In this document: positions 52,370 through 62,174 of the stretch, one piece after another | Numbering within the stretch: position 1 is the stretch's first letter | Layout: each line of letters begins with the position of its first letter | Assembly: GCF_963378095.1 (NCBI RefSeq) | Contig: NZ_OY726397.1 | Span: 5,208,001 to 5,272,000, forward strand | Source of the DNA: Mycolicibacterium sp. MU0053 | GTDB taxonomy: Bacteria > Actinomycetota > Actinomycetes > Mycobacteriales > Mycobacteriaceae | Reading direction: 5' to 3' | Length of the DNA: 64,000 nt | Translations under genes and position numbers: made by a program | Notes under the pieces: model-generated | What the model was told of the DNA's origin: nothing | The model's database searches: none | Seen by the model: only the letters and a program-made list of their open reading frames with translations

Positions 52370-52780
52370 ATGCCTGAATCCGACAACCGTGAGTTCGTCC
52401 AAGGTCTCTACGCAGCCCTCGCCGAAGGAAACCCCGGCCCACTGTTCGAGGCCATGGACGAGGACTTCGTCACCTACGAGGCCGAATCACTGCCTTTCGG
52501 CGGCGAGCACCGCGGCCCGGCTGCCAACCAGCGATTGGTGGAGTCCATCTCCCGCTACGTCGACTTCGCCAGTATCAAGATGGACCAGTTCCTCGCCGGC
52601 GGCGACTTGGTGATGGCGCTCGGCACCGTGGTGTGGCGGGGAGTCGACGGCGACCAAGCACTCGAGATGCCTCTCGGCGAGATCTGGGAGGTCCGCAACC
52701 GCCGGCTGATCTCAGCGCGCCCGTTCTACCTGGACACCGCCGCCATGCTGGCACCCAAGGCAAAAGAAGCCACGGTGTAG
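52370..52780 (+). CDS. SnoaL-like / NTF2-fold protein
   Basis: 136 residues. FVQGLYAALAEGNPGPLFEAMDEDFVTYEAESLPFGGEHRG and the following strands (VMALGTVVWRG, IWEVRNRRLISARPFYLDTAAM) match SnoaL-type polyketide-cyclase/ketosteroid-isomerase-like proteins. Such folds act as isomerases, dehydratases, hydrolases or binding proteins. AGGGGAG precedes ATG 52370. Operator E ties it to the regulon; the catalytic role within the pathway is not known. It is convergent with mceF across a strong hairpin. Confidence 0.82.
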   Translation: MPESDNREFVQGLYAALAEGNPGPLFEAMDEDFVTYEAESLPFGGEHRGPAANQRLVESISRYVDFASIKMDQFLAGGDLVMALGTVVWRGVDGDQALEMPLGEIWEVRNRRLISARPFYLDTAAMLAPKAKEATV

Positions 52781-52788
52781 CTGCGAAT

Positions 52789-52832
52789 CCGGCTTTCCCG
52801 TCCGCGATGATCTCGCTGGACGGGGAAGCCGG
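52789..52832. terminator. Bidirectional hairpin terminator between SnoaL-like gene and mceF
   Basis: CCGGCTTTCCCGTCC (52789-52803) pairs with GGACGGGGAAGCCGG (52818-52832), 15-base arms with one mismatch and a 14-base loop. It lies nine bases after the SnoaL stop and 72 bases beyond the mceF stop, as expected for a shared terminator of convergent transcripts. Confidence 0.65.
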
Positions 52833-52904
52833 CCTATCGCCGTGTTTCGTTGTGCTACTTCGACTTCCCGGTACCGGTGATTGCCGACCCTGCCGACGCT
52901 GTTG

Positions 52905-54356
52905 TCAGCTGCGGGGTGCCGGCGTCAGCATGGTCTGCCACGTTTTGTCCTTCGGTGCATTCTGTCCGAGATCGGCTTGGGTGTAGCTCTTTCCGTCCGG
53001 GCCGGTATAGGTACCGGTTTCCGGGTCGTACAGCGCAGTGGCTATCGCCGGTTCGGCCGGTGCTGGTGCGCGGGCAACACCCGGGGGCAGCTGTGGAACA
53101 TCCTGGCCGGTCAGTGTTGCGTTCGGGTCACCCTTCCAGTTGTGGCCCTCGTTGAGCGGCACATACTCCTCGTCGCTCTCACACATCGCGACCGTGGGTG
53201 CACGCTTGCCCGGTCGCGTCAGGCACGGATAGTTGCGGGCACCGCGCACGGCAGTGAAACGCGACTCCTGCGGTATCCGGCAGTACCGGTCCCCGGGTGG
53301 GGCGTCCGGTGCGTCTTCGAAGCTCGGTGGCCGAATCTGCGAAGCCGGCAGGAACCCCGTCGAGCATGTCGGCGGCGCATTGAGATTGAGGTTGAAGTTG
53401 AGCAGGGTGCCGTTGTACGGGGTCTTGACGTCTTTGAGCATGACGGCACTGCCCGACATGTTGGCGACGCCCTGCGGCAACAGGACCAGGAGCTGTTCGA
53501 TGGCGGGTTGATATGTCACCCCGACGTTTCCGATACTGACGAGGTCTGCGAGCAGCACCGGCAAAGTCGGTTGCAGGCGCTCGACGAGTTGACGGGCTTC
53601 ATCGGCTGCCGGCGGGCCCGCGGTGAGAAATCCCGACACTCCCGCGTCGTGGCTCTGTAGAGATCCGGAGACGGTAGCCAAGTGCGAGGCCCACGCCCTG
53701 ATCTGATCCGCCGTCTCGGTTTGAGAGTCGAGTACCGGCTGGGTGTTGTCGATGGCCGACGTGATGGACTCCAGGTTCGCCCGTGAATCGATCGCCAGCG
53801 CCGTCGTACCCTTGACGAGCCGGGCGATGTCGGGACCCATGCCCCCGAATGCCTGGTAGCTCTCCTCGATCACGGTGTTGAGGTCGTCCTGAGGTATTGC
53901 CTGCAGACCCCTGTTTGCGGCGTCGAGGAGGCCGTTGATATCGGGCGGCACAGTGGTTCGATCCACCGGCACGACGTCACCGTCGCGCAGCGGACGCGAC
54001 GCTCCGTCGCGGGGAAGAAGTGCGATGTATTGCTCACCGATGGCGGACTGACTGTGGACTTCCGCGTCAAGGTCAGACGGAATCGGGATGTCGGCATCCA
54101 ACGACAACACGGCGTGCACCCGGCCGTCCACCAGGTCGACGCTCTTGATCCGGCCGACCTCCGTACCGCGGTAGGTGACGTTGCCGGCGGAATAGATGCC
54201 GCCGGCACGCGGCAGTTCGACGGTCACGGCGTAGCGACCGACTCCGAAGATGAGCGTGGGCGCCTTGATGTAACCGAAGATCATCACGGTCCCTGCGACC
54301 AACGCGATCGAGAAGAACACCAACAGCTGGAGCTTTATCCGCCTCGTCAAAATCAC
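52905..54356 (-). CDS. mceF: Mce-family substrate-binding protein MceF
   Basis: 483 residues from GTG 54356. An N-terminal membrane anchor (LLVFFSIALVAGTVMIFGYIK) precedes the MCE domain (YAVTVELPRAGGIYSAGNVTYRGTEVGRIKSVDL), which is followed by a long helical region and a Cys-containing C-terminal domain (PPTCSTGFLP, RNYPCL). It is the last of the six Mce proteins that assemble into the periplasm-spanning lipid channel. No mam/mas accessory genes follow; a terminator ends the operon. Which numbered mce locus this equals cannot be decided from sequence alone. Confidence 0.92.
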   Translation of the reverse strand: MILTRRIKLQLLVFFSIALVAGTVMIFGYIKAPTLIFGVGRYAVTVELPRAGGIYSAGNVTYRGTEVGRIKSVDLVDGRVHAVLSLDADIPIPSDLDAEVHSQSAIGEQYIALLPRDGASRPLRDGDVVPVDRTTVPPDINGLLDAANRGLQAIPQDDLNTVIEESYQAFGGMGPDIARLVKGTTALAIDSRANLESITSAIDNTQPVLDSQTETADQIRAWASHLATVSGSLQSHDAGVSGFLTAGPPAADEARQLVERLQPTLPVLLADLVSIGNVGVTYQPAIEQLLVLLPQGVANMSGSAVMLKDVKTPYNGTLLNFNLNLNAPPTCSTGFLPASQIRPPSFEDAPDAPPGDRYCRIPQESRFTAVRGARNYPCLTRPGKRAPTVAMCESDEEYVPLNEGHNWKGDPNATLTGQDVPQLPPGVARAPAPAEPAIATALYDPETGTYTGPDGKSYTQADLGQNAPKDKTWQTMLTPAPRS

Positions 54357-54357
54357 G

Positions 54358-55497
54358 TCAGGACCCCTGATTCAACTGGTAAGGAATGATGAGCGGGTTT
54401 CCAGCCGTGTACGGACTGGGGAGTTGACCTATGGTTCGGCCCCAGCGCATCTCGAGCTCGGTCAGCTTGCCCTCGAACCGAGTTCCGGTGAACATCGCCG
54501 CGTCGATCCGACTGAGGGTCAGGTCGAAGATTCCGGTCAGGTTCACGTAATCGCCGCGCACCCAATTTTCGATGGTCTCCTTGGGGAACGGATACGTCGA
54601 GAGGTAGCTCAGTGATCGGGTCATCGCGGGCCCCGCGTCGGCCAGCGACTTGAGCACCGGTCCGACGTCGTGGAGTTCCTTGACGACGTTGCCCTTGCTT
54701 CGGTTCACTGCATCGGCCGCAAGCTCGCTGAAGTTGCCGAATTCAGCGAAAGCGTCAGTCAGGTCGCCCCGCTCGTCGCTGAGCACTTCCAACGCGTCCG
54801 GAATGGTCTTCAGTGCCTTGTCGACGACGGGCTGCTGCGCGGCGAACTGCCCCGCGACGGCATTGAGGCTATCGGCGGCCGCGATGATGTCGTCCTTCTG
54901 GACATCGAGTTCACCGACGAAGACGTTGATTTGCTCCAGGAAACTGCGCATGTCCTGTTCGCGGCCCTTGAACGCGGTACTGAACGTCCGCGTGATGTCG
55001 TGGACCTGCCCCAGACCGCCGCCGTTGAACAGCATGGACACCGCGGCCAATGTCTGCTCTGTCGTCGGATAACTGGCGTCGCTCTCCAGCGGTATCAGAG
55101 ATCCGTTCTGCAGCTTGCCTTCCGGCTTCTCATGCACTGGCGGGGCGAGCTCGATGTGCAACGTTCCCAGCAGGCTGGTCTGTCCGATCTTGACCGTTGC
55201 GTTCGCCGGAAGCTCGACGTTCCCGTTGAGGGTCATGGTGACCAGCGCGTGCCAGCCTTGCCGTTCGATATCGCTGACGTTGCCGACGGTGACGTCGCCG
55301 ACGCGCACCCGTGAGTTCCGCTCCAGGTTGGTGACCTGAGGCAATTGCGCCTGCACCCGGTACGCGCCGGATCCACCACCTTCGGTGCCCGGCAACGGCA
55401 GCGTATTGACACCACGCCAGCCGCAACCCGACAGCGCGGCGACCAATGCCAGCAGCACCAGCGCCACCAGGACGCGTCGCCGCGGACCGGCCGTCAT
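54358..55497 (-). CDS. mceE: Mce-family lipoprotein MceE (LprK type)
   Basis: 379 residues. It starts with a lipoprotein signal peptide (VALVLLALVAALSGC, lipobox LSGC), the rule for MceE proteins, followed by an MCE domain (YRVQAQLPQVTNLERNSRVRVGDVTVGNVSDI) and a helical tail. It tethers the Mce channel to the membrane as a lipid-anchored subunit. ATGA overlap with mceD upstream, and one base separates it from mceF. Confidence 0.92.
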   Translation of the reverse strand: MTAGPRRRVLVALVLLALVAALSGCGWRGVNTLPLPGTEGGGSGAYRVQAQLPQVTNLERNSRVRVGDVTVGNVSDIERQGWHALVTMTLNGNVELPANATVKIGQTSLLGTLHIELAPPVHEKPEGKLQNGSLIPLESDASYPTTEQTLAAVSMLFNGGGLGQVHDITRTFSTAFKGREQDMRSFLEQINVFVGELDVQKDDIIAAADSLNAVAGQFAAQQPVVDKALKTIPDALEVLSDERGDLTDAFAEFGNFSELAADAVNRSKGNVVKELHDVGPVLKSLADAGPAMTRSLSYLSTYPFPKETIENWVRGDYVNLTGIFDLTLSRIDAAMFTGTRFEGKLTELEMRWGRTIGQLPSPYTAGNPLIIPYQLNQGS

Positions 55498-56807
55498 GAG
55501 CCCGCCCCGGCGGGAACCATCAGTCCGGGCAATCCGGCCGCGGGATCGGTGGCAGGCGGTCCGGGCCGGCCGGGATCCGAGTCTGCGTCACCCTCGGCGG
55601 ACAGCGGCGTGTGCGCCGGTGGCGGCGCGGGCCGGTAGTCGGGCCGCAGCCAATCCTCGCTGTGGGTGATCTCGTTCGGTCGTGCCACGGCGCCGACCAC
55701 CGGATTGAGTCCGATGGGCGGAAAGTTGTACTGCCGGTTCTTGATGATCGGCGCCAGGTACTGGACGCACAACTTGGCCGACTGCTCCGCGTTGAGTCGA
55801 GAGGCCGCCTGCAGCGCTCCGCACAGGAACGAGACCGGATTGGCGAAGTTGTTCACGGCCAGGATGCCGGTGGCCGCGGCATTGCCCGGCGGGAAGATGT
55901 TCACGAAGTTCTGCAATCCGTTGGGAAGAACGTGCAAGGCCTGCTTGACGTCGCCGAGGCTTTCGTCGACGGCGGTGCTGATCGATGCCAGCTTGTCCGA
56001 GGAGGTGCCGAGTGCCTCGCGGTTCTCCGCGACGAACTCTCGGACGTCATCGGCCGCGGTGAAGATGTCGCTGATGGCCTGACCGAACTCGTCGTGGTCG
56101 TTGGCCAACACCGAGGTGGCGCTTGCCAGATTCCGATTGAGTTGACCCATCAGATCTGTGCTCGACTGCAGGGCCGTCACCAGAATCGACAGATTCTTCA
56201 CGGTCCCGAAGATGTCGGTGCTGTGGTCACCGAGCGCGGAGAACGCCTGAGCCAGTTTCGTCAACGTGTCGCGGATCTCGGCACCCTGACCGCGCAGGTT
56301 GGCGGCGGCGGTGTTGATGAACCCGCCCAGCGGGCTCACGCCCTCGGCGAGGGTCGGTTGCAGAGTCTCGGTCAGCGTCTGCAACTGTTCACGAAAATCG
56401 TCCCACTCCACCGGAACCGCGGTGCGCTCCGTCGGGATCACCCCGTTGTCGGGGAACTCAGGCCCGCCGGTGAACACCGGCGTCAACTGGATGGCGCGTG
56501 CCGAGACCAACTGCGGAGAGATGATCACCGCCTGCACGTCGGCGGGGACCTTGTACTTGCCGCTCACCCAGAAGCTGATCTTTGCGCGGTCGGGTTGCGG
56601 TTCGATGGTGTCGATCTCGCCGACCGGGACGCCCAGTACCCGAATCTCGTCGCCGGGGAAAATGCCATTGCTGTTCGCGAAATACGCCACCACATGGGTG
56701 CGTCCGGTCTGCGGCACCGTACGCACCGCGACGACGACGGCCACCACCAGGGAAAACGCCACGGCGATCGCCAGGGCGACGCGCACGTTCGCTTTGGCGC
56801 CGTTCAT
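55494..56807 (-). CDS. mceD: Mce-family protein MceD
   Basis: 437 residues with one N-terminal anchor (VRVALAIAVAFSLVVAVVVAVR), an MCE domain (HVVAYFANSNGIFPGDEIRVLGVPVGEIDTI) and a long alpha-helical stretch that forms the tunnel in assembled Mce complexes. The C-terminus is Pro/Ala-rich. It overlaps both neighbours by four bases (ATGA), so the operon is translationally coupled. Confidence 0.92.
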   Translation of the reverse strand: MNGAKANVRVALAIAVAFSLVVAVVVAVRTVPQTGRTHVVAYFANSNGIFPGDEIRVLGVPVGEIDTIEPQPDRAKISFWVSGKYKVPADVQAVIISPQLVSARAIQLTPVFTGGPEFPDNGVIPTERTAVPVEWDDFREQLQTLTETLQPTLAEGVSPLGGFINTAAANLRGQGAEIRDTLTKLAQAFSALGDHSTDIFGTVKNLSILVTALQSSTDLMGQLNRNLASATSVLANDHDEFGQAISDIFTAADDVREFVAENREALGTSSDKLASISTAVDESLGDVKQALHVLPNGLQNFVNIFPPGNAAATGILAVNNFANPVSFLCGALQAASRLNAEQSAKLCVQYLAPIIKNRQYNFPPIGLNPVVGAVARPNEITHSEDWLRPDYRPAPPPAHTPLSAEGDADSDPGRPGPPATDPAAGLPGLMVPAGAGS

Positions 56808-58072
56808 CGCTGCGCTCCGTCGGTCGCTGGTGTTGATTCCGCATTCGGCGGCGGGGGCATGATCGCCGGCGGGCCGGGCGGCGGCCCACCGGGTGCGGGC
56901 GCCGGCAGCGGCTCGCGGTACGGATAGCGTAGATCTCCGGGATTTCCGGTGATCGCCTCAGGCACAGTGAGTTTCGGCTCGCCACCCTGGCCCGTCCGGG
57001 GGAAGGGCATTGGTAGGGGCGGCGTGGCGGGCTGGCCTACCTGAGGATCAACGCGTTCGGTGGGCAGCAGAACATTCGGATCCAACCCCAGGTCCGAGAA
57101 TGCTGCGTCGATGAACGGTTGAATGAACTGTCCGGGCAACACGTTGGCCAGGATCGCCTTGAAGTACGGACCCGAGGCCACCGACTCGCCCAAGGACATG
57201 GCATAGGAGTTGAGCAGCTTGATGGCCTTTTGGATCCGCTCCTTGCGGCCCTCGATTATCGCCAGGGCCCCGTTGAACTTGTTCAGCGCCGGCCGCAGCG
57301 TCTCACGGTTGTCCGCGACCAGCCCCGAGACCTGCCGCGACAGCGCCGAGATATCACCGGAGAACCGGTCCAGGGCAGTGCTTTGCGTCTGTAACTGTGC
57401 CAACAATGCGTTCGTGTCGGCGATCAAACCGACCACCTCGTCGGTGCGCTTGGCCAATACGCCGGTCACCGTGTTGGCGTTCTCCAGCAGCCCGCGCAGT
57501 TGCGCATCGCGCTCGTTGAGCGTCTGTGAGAAACGCGCCGCACCCGCCACGGCAGCCTGCAGATCGGGCGCGGTGTTCTGAAACGTCTGCGCCAGCGTCG
57601 TCAGCGATTCGTTGAGCTGGTCGGTGTGCAACTCGCCGATGGTGTCCGCGAGATCCCCCAGCGCGTCGGGCAGCTGGTAGGCCGAGGTGGTGCGGTCCAA
57701 CGGTATTGGACCCCCGAGCTTTCCGTCTCCCCGTGGGGTGACCTCCAGGATCTTGGCGCCGAGCAGGCTCTTGGTCTTCACAGCGGCTTCGGCGCGATCG
57801 CCGAGATCGACGTCGTCGTTGACCTTGAACTTGACCACCACGCTGGTGCCCTCCAGGTCGACGACCTCCACCTCGCCGACCCGCAGTCCGGCCACCTGCA
57901 CAGCGGCGCCCGTCTTCAGACCGCCGGCTTCGGCGAAGTACGCGCTGTACTCGGTGCCGGAATCGAAGAACGGTAGGTGCTTGTACTGCAACGCTCCCAG
58001 CGTGACCACGGCGGTCACCGCCACCCCGACCACGCCGACGATCCCGACGTTGCGTTCAGAGAAGTGTTTCAT
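56804..58072 (-). CDS. mceC: Mce-family protein MceC
   Basis: 422 residues from ATG 58072 (ATGA overlap with mceB). N-terminal anchor NVGIVGVVGVAVTAVVTLGAL, MCE domain (YSAYFAEAGGLKTGAAVQVAGLRVGEVEVVDL), helical region, and a proline-rich tail (PLPAPAPGGPPPGPPAIMPPP) typical of MceC/MceA. It forms part of the hexameric lipid channel. Confidence 0.92.
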   Translation of the reverse strand: MKHFSERNVGIVGVVGVAVTAVVTLGALQYKHLPFFDSGTEYSAYFAEAGGLKTGAAVQVAGLRVGEVEVVDLEGTSVVVKFKVNDDVDLGDRAEAAVKTKSLLGAKILEVTPRGDGKLGGPIPLDRTTSAYQLPDALGDLADTIGELHTDQLNESLTTLAQTFQNTAPDLQAAVAGAARFSQTLNERDAQLRGLLENANTVTGVLAKRTDEVVGLIADTNALLAQLQTQSTALDRFSGDISALSRQVSGLVADNRETLRPALNKFNGALAIIEGRKERIQKAIKLLNSYAMSLGESVASGPYFKAILANVLPGQFIQPFIDAAFSDLGLDPNVLLPTERVDPQVGQPATPPLPMPFPRTGQGGEPKLTVPEAITGNPGDLRYPYREPLPAPAPGGPPPGPPAIMPPPPNAESTPATDGAQR

Positions 58073-59097
58073 TTCGCAGCGCACCGTCCCGTGTCCTGGG
58101 TTGCGAGTTTGACGTAGACAGGCTGGCCGCCCTTGCCGTTGACCTTCAGCATCAGGTCGCAGATGTAGTACGAGAAGTAGTCGCCGTGCATGCCCTGTCG
58201 GGCGAGTCGCTGATAGGCGTCGGGCAGCGTCTCCAGGAGGTTGTCGACATATTCGTGGTCCGCGACCACCAGGCCGCTAACTCGATCCGACTGTTCCACC
58301 ACGGTTTTCAACGGAGCCCGCGCCTGGCCGAGCATGTCTGCCACGGAGTGTGAGACCGCGCTGGTGTGGGCGATGGCAGCGCTCACGTCTGTCTTGCGAC
58401 TTGCCAAGGCGCCGATGAGTTCCGATAGCGAGTCGACCGCCTTCGCGAACTGGTCGCCCTGGTCGCCCAGCGATGCCAGTACGGTATCGAGATTGCCGAT
58501 GACCTGCCCGATCAGCGCGTCGCGGTCGGCCAGGGTGTCGGTCAGGGCGGCCGTCTGCGAGAGGAAGGAACTGATGGTCGTACCCTGGCCCTGGAATACG
58601 TCGACCAACTGACCCGTGAGCAAGTTCACCTGCTCGGGATCGAGCGCACGGAACAACGGACGGAAACCACCGATCAGTGCGTCGAGGTCCAGTGCCGGTT
58701 CCGTACGGTCCTGCGGTATCACCTGTCCGGCGGCGAGCCGCTGAAGGCTGCCAGTGCCTTCGCGGAGCTCCAGGAACCGGCCGCCGATCGGATTGTCGTA
58801 TCGAATGGCCGCTTCGGAACCCCCAGTGAGGACCACCGAGTCGTCGGCGGTGAACTCGACCACCGCCAAACGCTGTTCGTTGAGCACGATGTTCTTCACC
58901 TTGCCGACCTCTACGCCGGCAATACGGACGAAGTCGCCCGCCTCGAGGCCACTCACGTTCGTGAAGTCGGCGCGGTAGCTGGTTTCCTTCTGAAACCGGA
59001 GTTGCGCGAAGAGCGTCAGCAGGGCAAACGTGCCCAGCAGACAGACCAGTACAAAGAGTCCCAGACGCCAGATCACGCCCCCGAGCTTTTCTCTCAC
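58069..59097 (-). CDS. mceB: Mce-family protein MceB
   Basis: 342 residues, the shortest Mce subunit here as usual for MceB. GTG 59097 start, anchor GLFVLVCLLGTFALLTLFAQL, MCE domain (YRADFTNVSGLEAGDFVRIAGVEVGKVKNI), and a C-terminal domain with a conserved Cys pair (YYICDLMLKVNG, TGRCAAK). It lies 19 bases after mceA, the only small gap between subunit genes of the operon. Confidence 0.92.
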   Translation of the reverse strand: MREKLGGVIWRLGLFVLVCLLGTFALLTLFAQLRFQKETSYRADFTNVSGLEAGDFVRIAGVEVGKVKNIVLNEQRLAVVEFTADDSVVLTGGSEAAIRYDNPIGGRFLELREGTGSLQRLAAGQVIPQDRTEPALDLDALIGGFRPLFRALDPEQVNLLTGQLVDVFQGQGTTISSFLSQTAALTDTLADRDALIGQVIGNLDTVLASLGDQGDQFAKAVDSLSELIGALASRKTDVSAAIAHTSAVSHSVADMLGQARAPLKTVVEQSDRVSGLVVADHEYVDNLLETLPDAYQRLARQGMHGDYFSYYICDLMLKVNGKGGQPVYVKLATQDTGRCAAK

Positions 59098-59116
59098 CGC
59101 GTCATCTCTCTATCGT

Positions 59117-60550
59117 TCATTCGGTCACGCTCGGAGGCGGGTCCTGCTGCGCAGGAGCGGGGTTGGTTCCCGGCCCGGTGCCATAGGGTGGCGGCGGGTT
59201 CGGTACACCGGGCACCGGGGGTGGTGGCGCTCCGGGCGGTGGGCCGGCCCACAGCGGTGTTCCGTCCGGTCCGAAAAGCGGTGCCCCGTACGGGGGTGCC
59301 CCGGGGTAGGGCACCGGACCGATGGCCGGCGGTCCGTCACCCCGGACGCTCGGCTGTTCCGGCACACCGCGGGTGGCGGGCAGCCAATTGACCCAGGACG
59401 GGCTGCCGATTCCCGGATTCGGACGGATGTCGAGGCCCGTTCCCCATCCAGTGTTGGTGACCAGCTGGCGGACCGGGAAGTTCTGATGCGGGTAGGGCAG
59501 CGATCCACAGCCGGGCTTGCCATCGGGGCCGCCCTTTGCTGCGACGATGGGCAGGTTCTCGGGGAACTTGTACGGGTCCTTCCCGAAGTGCAGTGCGGCG
59601 TCGGCGATTTCAGTTCGGCCGTTGCCCCCGAAGGCGCGGTACCCGCCATTGTCGAGGAAGGATTTCGTCCCCACCAGCAGACAGGTGTAGCTGGGGTTGT
59701 ACTTCAGCAGCAGATCGGTGGTCGGCTCGAGTATGTTGACCGCGTTGACAAAGTTCTCCTTGTTGGGTTCCAAGAAGTCACCTGCGCTCCGCGAGAAGCC
59801 GATCACGCTCAGCAGCAACGTATCCAGTTCCTCAGCCTTGTCGGTGATCGTCGCACTGGTAGTGCTGGCGGCATCGAGCGTTGATAGGATGTCGTCCGCA
59901 GCAGCGGAATAGGTGTCGCCGAAGTCCTTGAGCGACCGGAAGTTTTCCGCGACTTGACCCATCCGCGGGTTGACGGCCAGCAGGACCTCGTTCGCATCGG
60001 TAGTCGCCTGACCGATGCGTTCGCCCTGTCCTCGCACGCCTTCGGCGAACGCGCTGAGCACCGCGTTGAGCTTCGAGGGGTCGACTTGGTCCAGCACTCC
60101 CAGCAGGCTCTGGAACACCGTGTTGACCTCGGTGCTGACGTTGCGTGATTGCAACACCGCACCCGCCACGAGTCCGCTCGGACTGGGATTGGCCGGGGGG
60201 ATCAACTCGACGTACTTGGCGCCGAAAGCCGTCGTCGCACGGATCTCCGCCAGCACATTGGACGGAATTGCGGCGGCCTGATCCGGAAAGATGTCCAGTT
60301 TGAGGCTCACTGGATGTCGGCCACCTTCGATACCCGCCACCCGCCCCACCTGCACGCCGAGCATCTTGACCTTGGCCCCGGACTCCATGACGAGGCCGGC
60401 GCGGTCCGAGGTCAGCGTGACCGGGACGAACTTGCGGAATGTGCCCGCGAACAGGCCGGCGCTCAACAGCACCGCCACGATCACCACGCCCACCAGAAAC
60501 GCCGACCACCAGACCGGGTGAATGCGGGTGTACAGACTCTTGTTGTTCAT
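59117..60550 (-). CDS. mceA: Mce-family protein MceA
   Basis: 477 residues. Anchor SAFLVGVVIVAVLLSAGLFAG, MCE domain (TLTSDRAGLVMESGAKVKMLGVQVGRVAGI), helical region, a C-terminal domain with Cys residues (NPSYTCLLVG, GKPGCGSLPYPHQNFPVRQL) and a very long Pro/Gly-rich tail over the last 75 residues. First of the six substrate-binding subunits, five bases downstream of yrbEB. Confidence 0.92.
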   Translation of the reverse strand: MNNKSLYTRIHPVWWSAFLVGVVIVAVLLSAGLFAGTFRKFVPVTLTSDRAGLVMESGAKVKMLGVQVGRVAGIEGGRHPVSLKLDIFPDQAAAIPSNVLAEIRATTAFGAKYVELIPPANPSPSGLVAGAVLQSRNVSTEVNTVFQSLLGVLDQVDPSKLNAVLSAFAEGVRGQGERIGQATTDANEVLLAVNPRMGQVAENFRSLKDFGDTYSAAADDILSTLDAASTTSATITDKAEELDTLLLSVIGFSRSAGDFLEPNKENFVNAVNILEPTTDLLLKYNPSYTCLLVGTKSFLDNGGYRAFGGNGRTEIADAALHFGKDPYKFPENLPIVAAKGGPDGKPGCGSLPYPHQNFPVRQLVTNTGWGTGLDIRPNPGIGSPSWVNWLPATRGVPEQPSVRGDGPPAIGPVPYPGAPPYGAPLFGPDGTPLWAGPPPGAPPPPVPGVPNPPPPYGTGPGTNPAPAQQDPPPSVTE

Positions 60551-60555
60551 AGTCG

Positions 60556-61410
60556 CTAACCCGAGAGGTTGAAGTTGCCGGATTGTCCGTAGATGGCCAA
60601 GGAGACCAGCAGCACCGCCAACGCCGTAGCGACCAACGAGGTGCGCACGGCACGCCCTACTGCCTCGCCGACCCCGGCCGGGCCGCCGGACGCGGTGAAC
60701 CCGTAATAGGTGTGGACCAGCATGATGACCACGGCCATCGTGACGGCGAGGAAGAAGGACCAGATCAGGTCGGTCGGGCTCAGGAAGGTGTTGAAGTAGT
60801 GGTCATACACGCCGGAGGACTGGCCGTACACCGCGGTCGTTCCGAATCGCGCAGCGAAGAATGACATGAGGATCGCCACGCAGTACAGCGGGATCACGAC
60901 GATGATTCCGGAGATGACTCGGGTCGAGGCCAGGTAGGCGACCGACCGGATGCCCATCACCTCCAGTGCGTCGATCTCCTCGTTGATCCGCATTGCCCCC
61001 AACTGGGCCGTCGCCCCGGCGCCGATGGTCGCCGCCAGCCCGATTCCCGCCGTCAGCGGGGCGATCAAGCGGACGTTGAAGTACGCCGACGCGAAGCCGG
61101 TCAGCGCTTCCACTCCGACCTGTGAGAATTGGTTGTATCCCTGGACAGCCACCAACGCACCGGTGGTCAGTGTCAGGAACCCGACGATGACCACGGTTCC
61201 GCCGATCACCGCCAATGCCCCACTGCCCAATCCCATCTGAGCGATCAGGCGCAGCAGTTCGGTCCGGTACCGACGGAAGACCTCACCCGTGGAAACCAAC
61301 GTCTCGACGAAAAACTGGGTCTGTACACCCAGCTTGATCCAGCCGCCGGTCCAGCGGCGCAGCCGTCGTTCCAGGCGCGGGAAGATGGTACGCGCCGCGA
61401 TGTGGGTCAC
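60556..61410 (-). CDS. yrbEB: YrbE/MlaE-family permease YrbEB
   Basis: 284 residues from GTG 61410, overlapping yrbEA (GTGA). About five to six membrane helices, with the MlaE-type signature GLAATIGAGATAQLGAMRINEEIDALEVMGIRSVAYLASTRV and a closing YYGFTASGGPAGVGEAVGRAVRTS. With YrbEA it forms the inner-membrane permease of the Mce ABC transporter; the ATPase (Mkl/MceG) is encoded elsewhere. Confidence 0.93.
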   Translation of the reverse strand: MTHIAARTIFPRLERRLRRWTGGWIKLGVQTQFFVETLVSTGEVFRRYRTELLRLIAQMGLGSGALAVIGGTVVIVGFLTLTTGALVAVQGYNQFSQVGVEALTGFASAYFNVRLIAPLTAGIGLAATIGAGATAQLGAMRINEEIDALEVMGIRSVAYLASTRVISGIIVVIPLYCVAILMSFFAARFGTTAVYGQSSGVYDHYFNTFLSPTDLIWSFFLAVTMAVVIMLVHTYYGFTASGGPAGVGEAVGRAVRTSLVATALAVLLVSLAIYGQSGNFNLSG

Positions 61411-62174
61411 AGGGTCGCCTCCACACTGACACTGCTCGCCAGGATGTTGATCGCGAACAGCGCCACGAAGGTGAACACGACCGTCTCGTTGACCGCGTTG
61501 CCTACTCCGGCCGGCCCGCCTGCGACCGAAATCCCCTTGTAGCAAGCGATCAAGCCGGCCGCCAGTCCGAAGAGTCCTGCCTTGATGAGTGCGGTCACGA
61601 CGTCCGCGAGGCCGGTGATGATCGTCATGCCGCCCGCGAAGGCCCCCGGTGTCACATCCTGGACGAATACCGAGAAGAAGAAGCCGCCGGCGATACCGAC
61701 GAGGATCACGACCGAGGACAACAGCACCGCGACGAAGGTGGCGGCCAGCACGCGGGGCACCACCAGCGCCTGAATCGGATCGATGCCCATCACCCGCAGC
61801 GCGTCGAGTTCCTCGCGAATGGTCCGGGCGCCGAGATCTGCGCACATGGCGGTCGCTCCGGCCCCTGCGATCACCAAAACGGTGACCACCGGACCCAATT
61901 GGGTGACGGTTCCGTACGCCGCCCCGGTGCCCGAGTAGTCTCCGGCACCGAACTCGATGAGCAGGATGTTGAAGGTGAAGACCAGCAGCACCGTGAACGG
62001 GATCGACAGCATCAACGTCGGCAGCAGTGAGACCCTGGCAACGAACCACGCCTGGGTGAGGAACTCCCGCCACGCGAACGGCGGTTTGAACATCAGCACG
62101 AAGGTATCCGCGGACATCGCGAAGAACGCGCCGATCCCGCGGAACGGCCTCGTCAGACTGTCTGTCGCAATCAT
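61407..62174 (-). CDS. yrbEA: YrbE/MlaE-family permease YrbEA, first gene of the mce operon
   Basis: 255 residues from ATG 62174 behind AAGGGA. The signature VIAGAGATAMCADLGARTIREELDALRVMGIDPIQALVVPRV and the terminal KGISVAGGPAGVGNAVNETVVFTF identify the partner permease. Its 5' leader is about 150 bases from the predicted promoter, with operator F at 62354-62385. Confidence 0.93.
   Translation of the reverse strand: MIATDSLTRPFRGIGAFFAMSADTFVLMFKPPFAWREFLTQAWFVARVSLLPTLMLSIPFTVLLVFTFNILLIEFGAGDYSGTGAAYGTVTQLGPVVTVLVIAGAGATAMCADLGARTIREELDALRVMGIDPIQALVVPRVLAATFVAVLLSSVVILVGIAGGFFFSVFVQDVTPGAFAGGMTIITGLADVVTALIKAGLFGLAAGLIACYKGISVAGGPAGVGNAVNETVVFTFVALFAINILASSVSVEATL

Noticed and set aside
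61411..62073. Extended yrbEB start giving a 505-residue protein
   Set aside because: The extension is an off-frame reading of yrbEA with Arg/Gly-rich composition; GTG 61410 overlapping the yrbEA stop fits mce operon structure.
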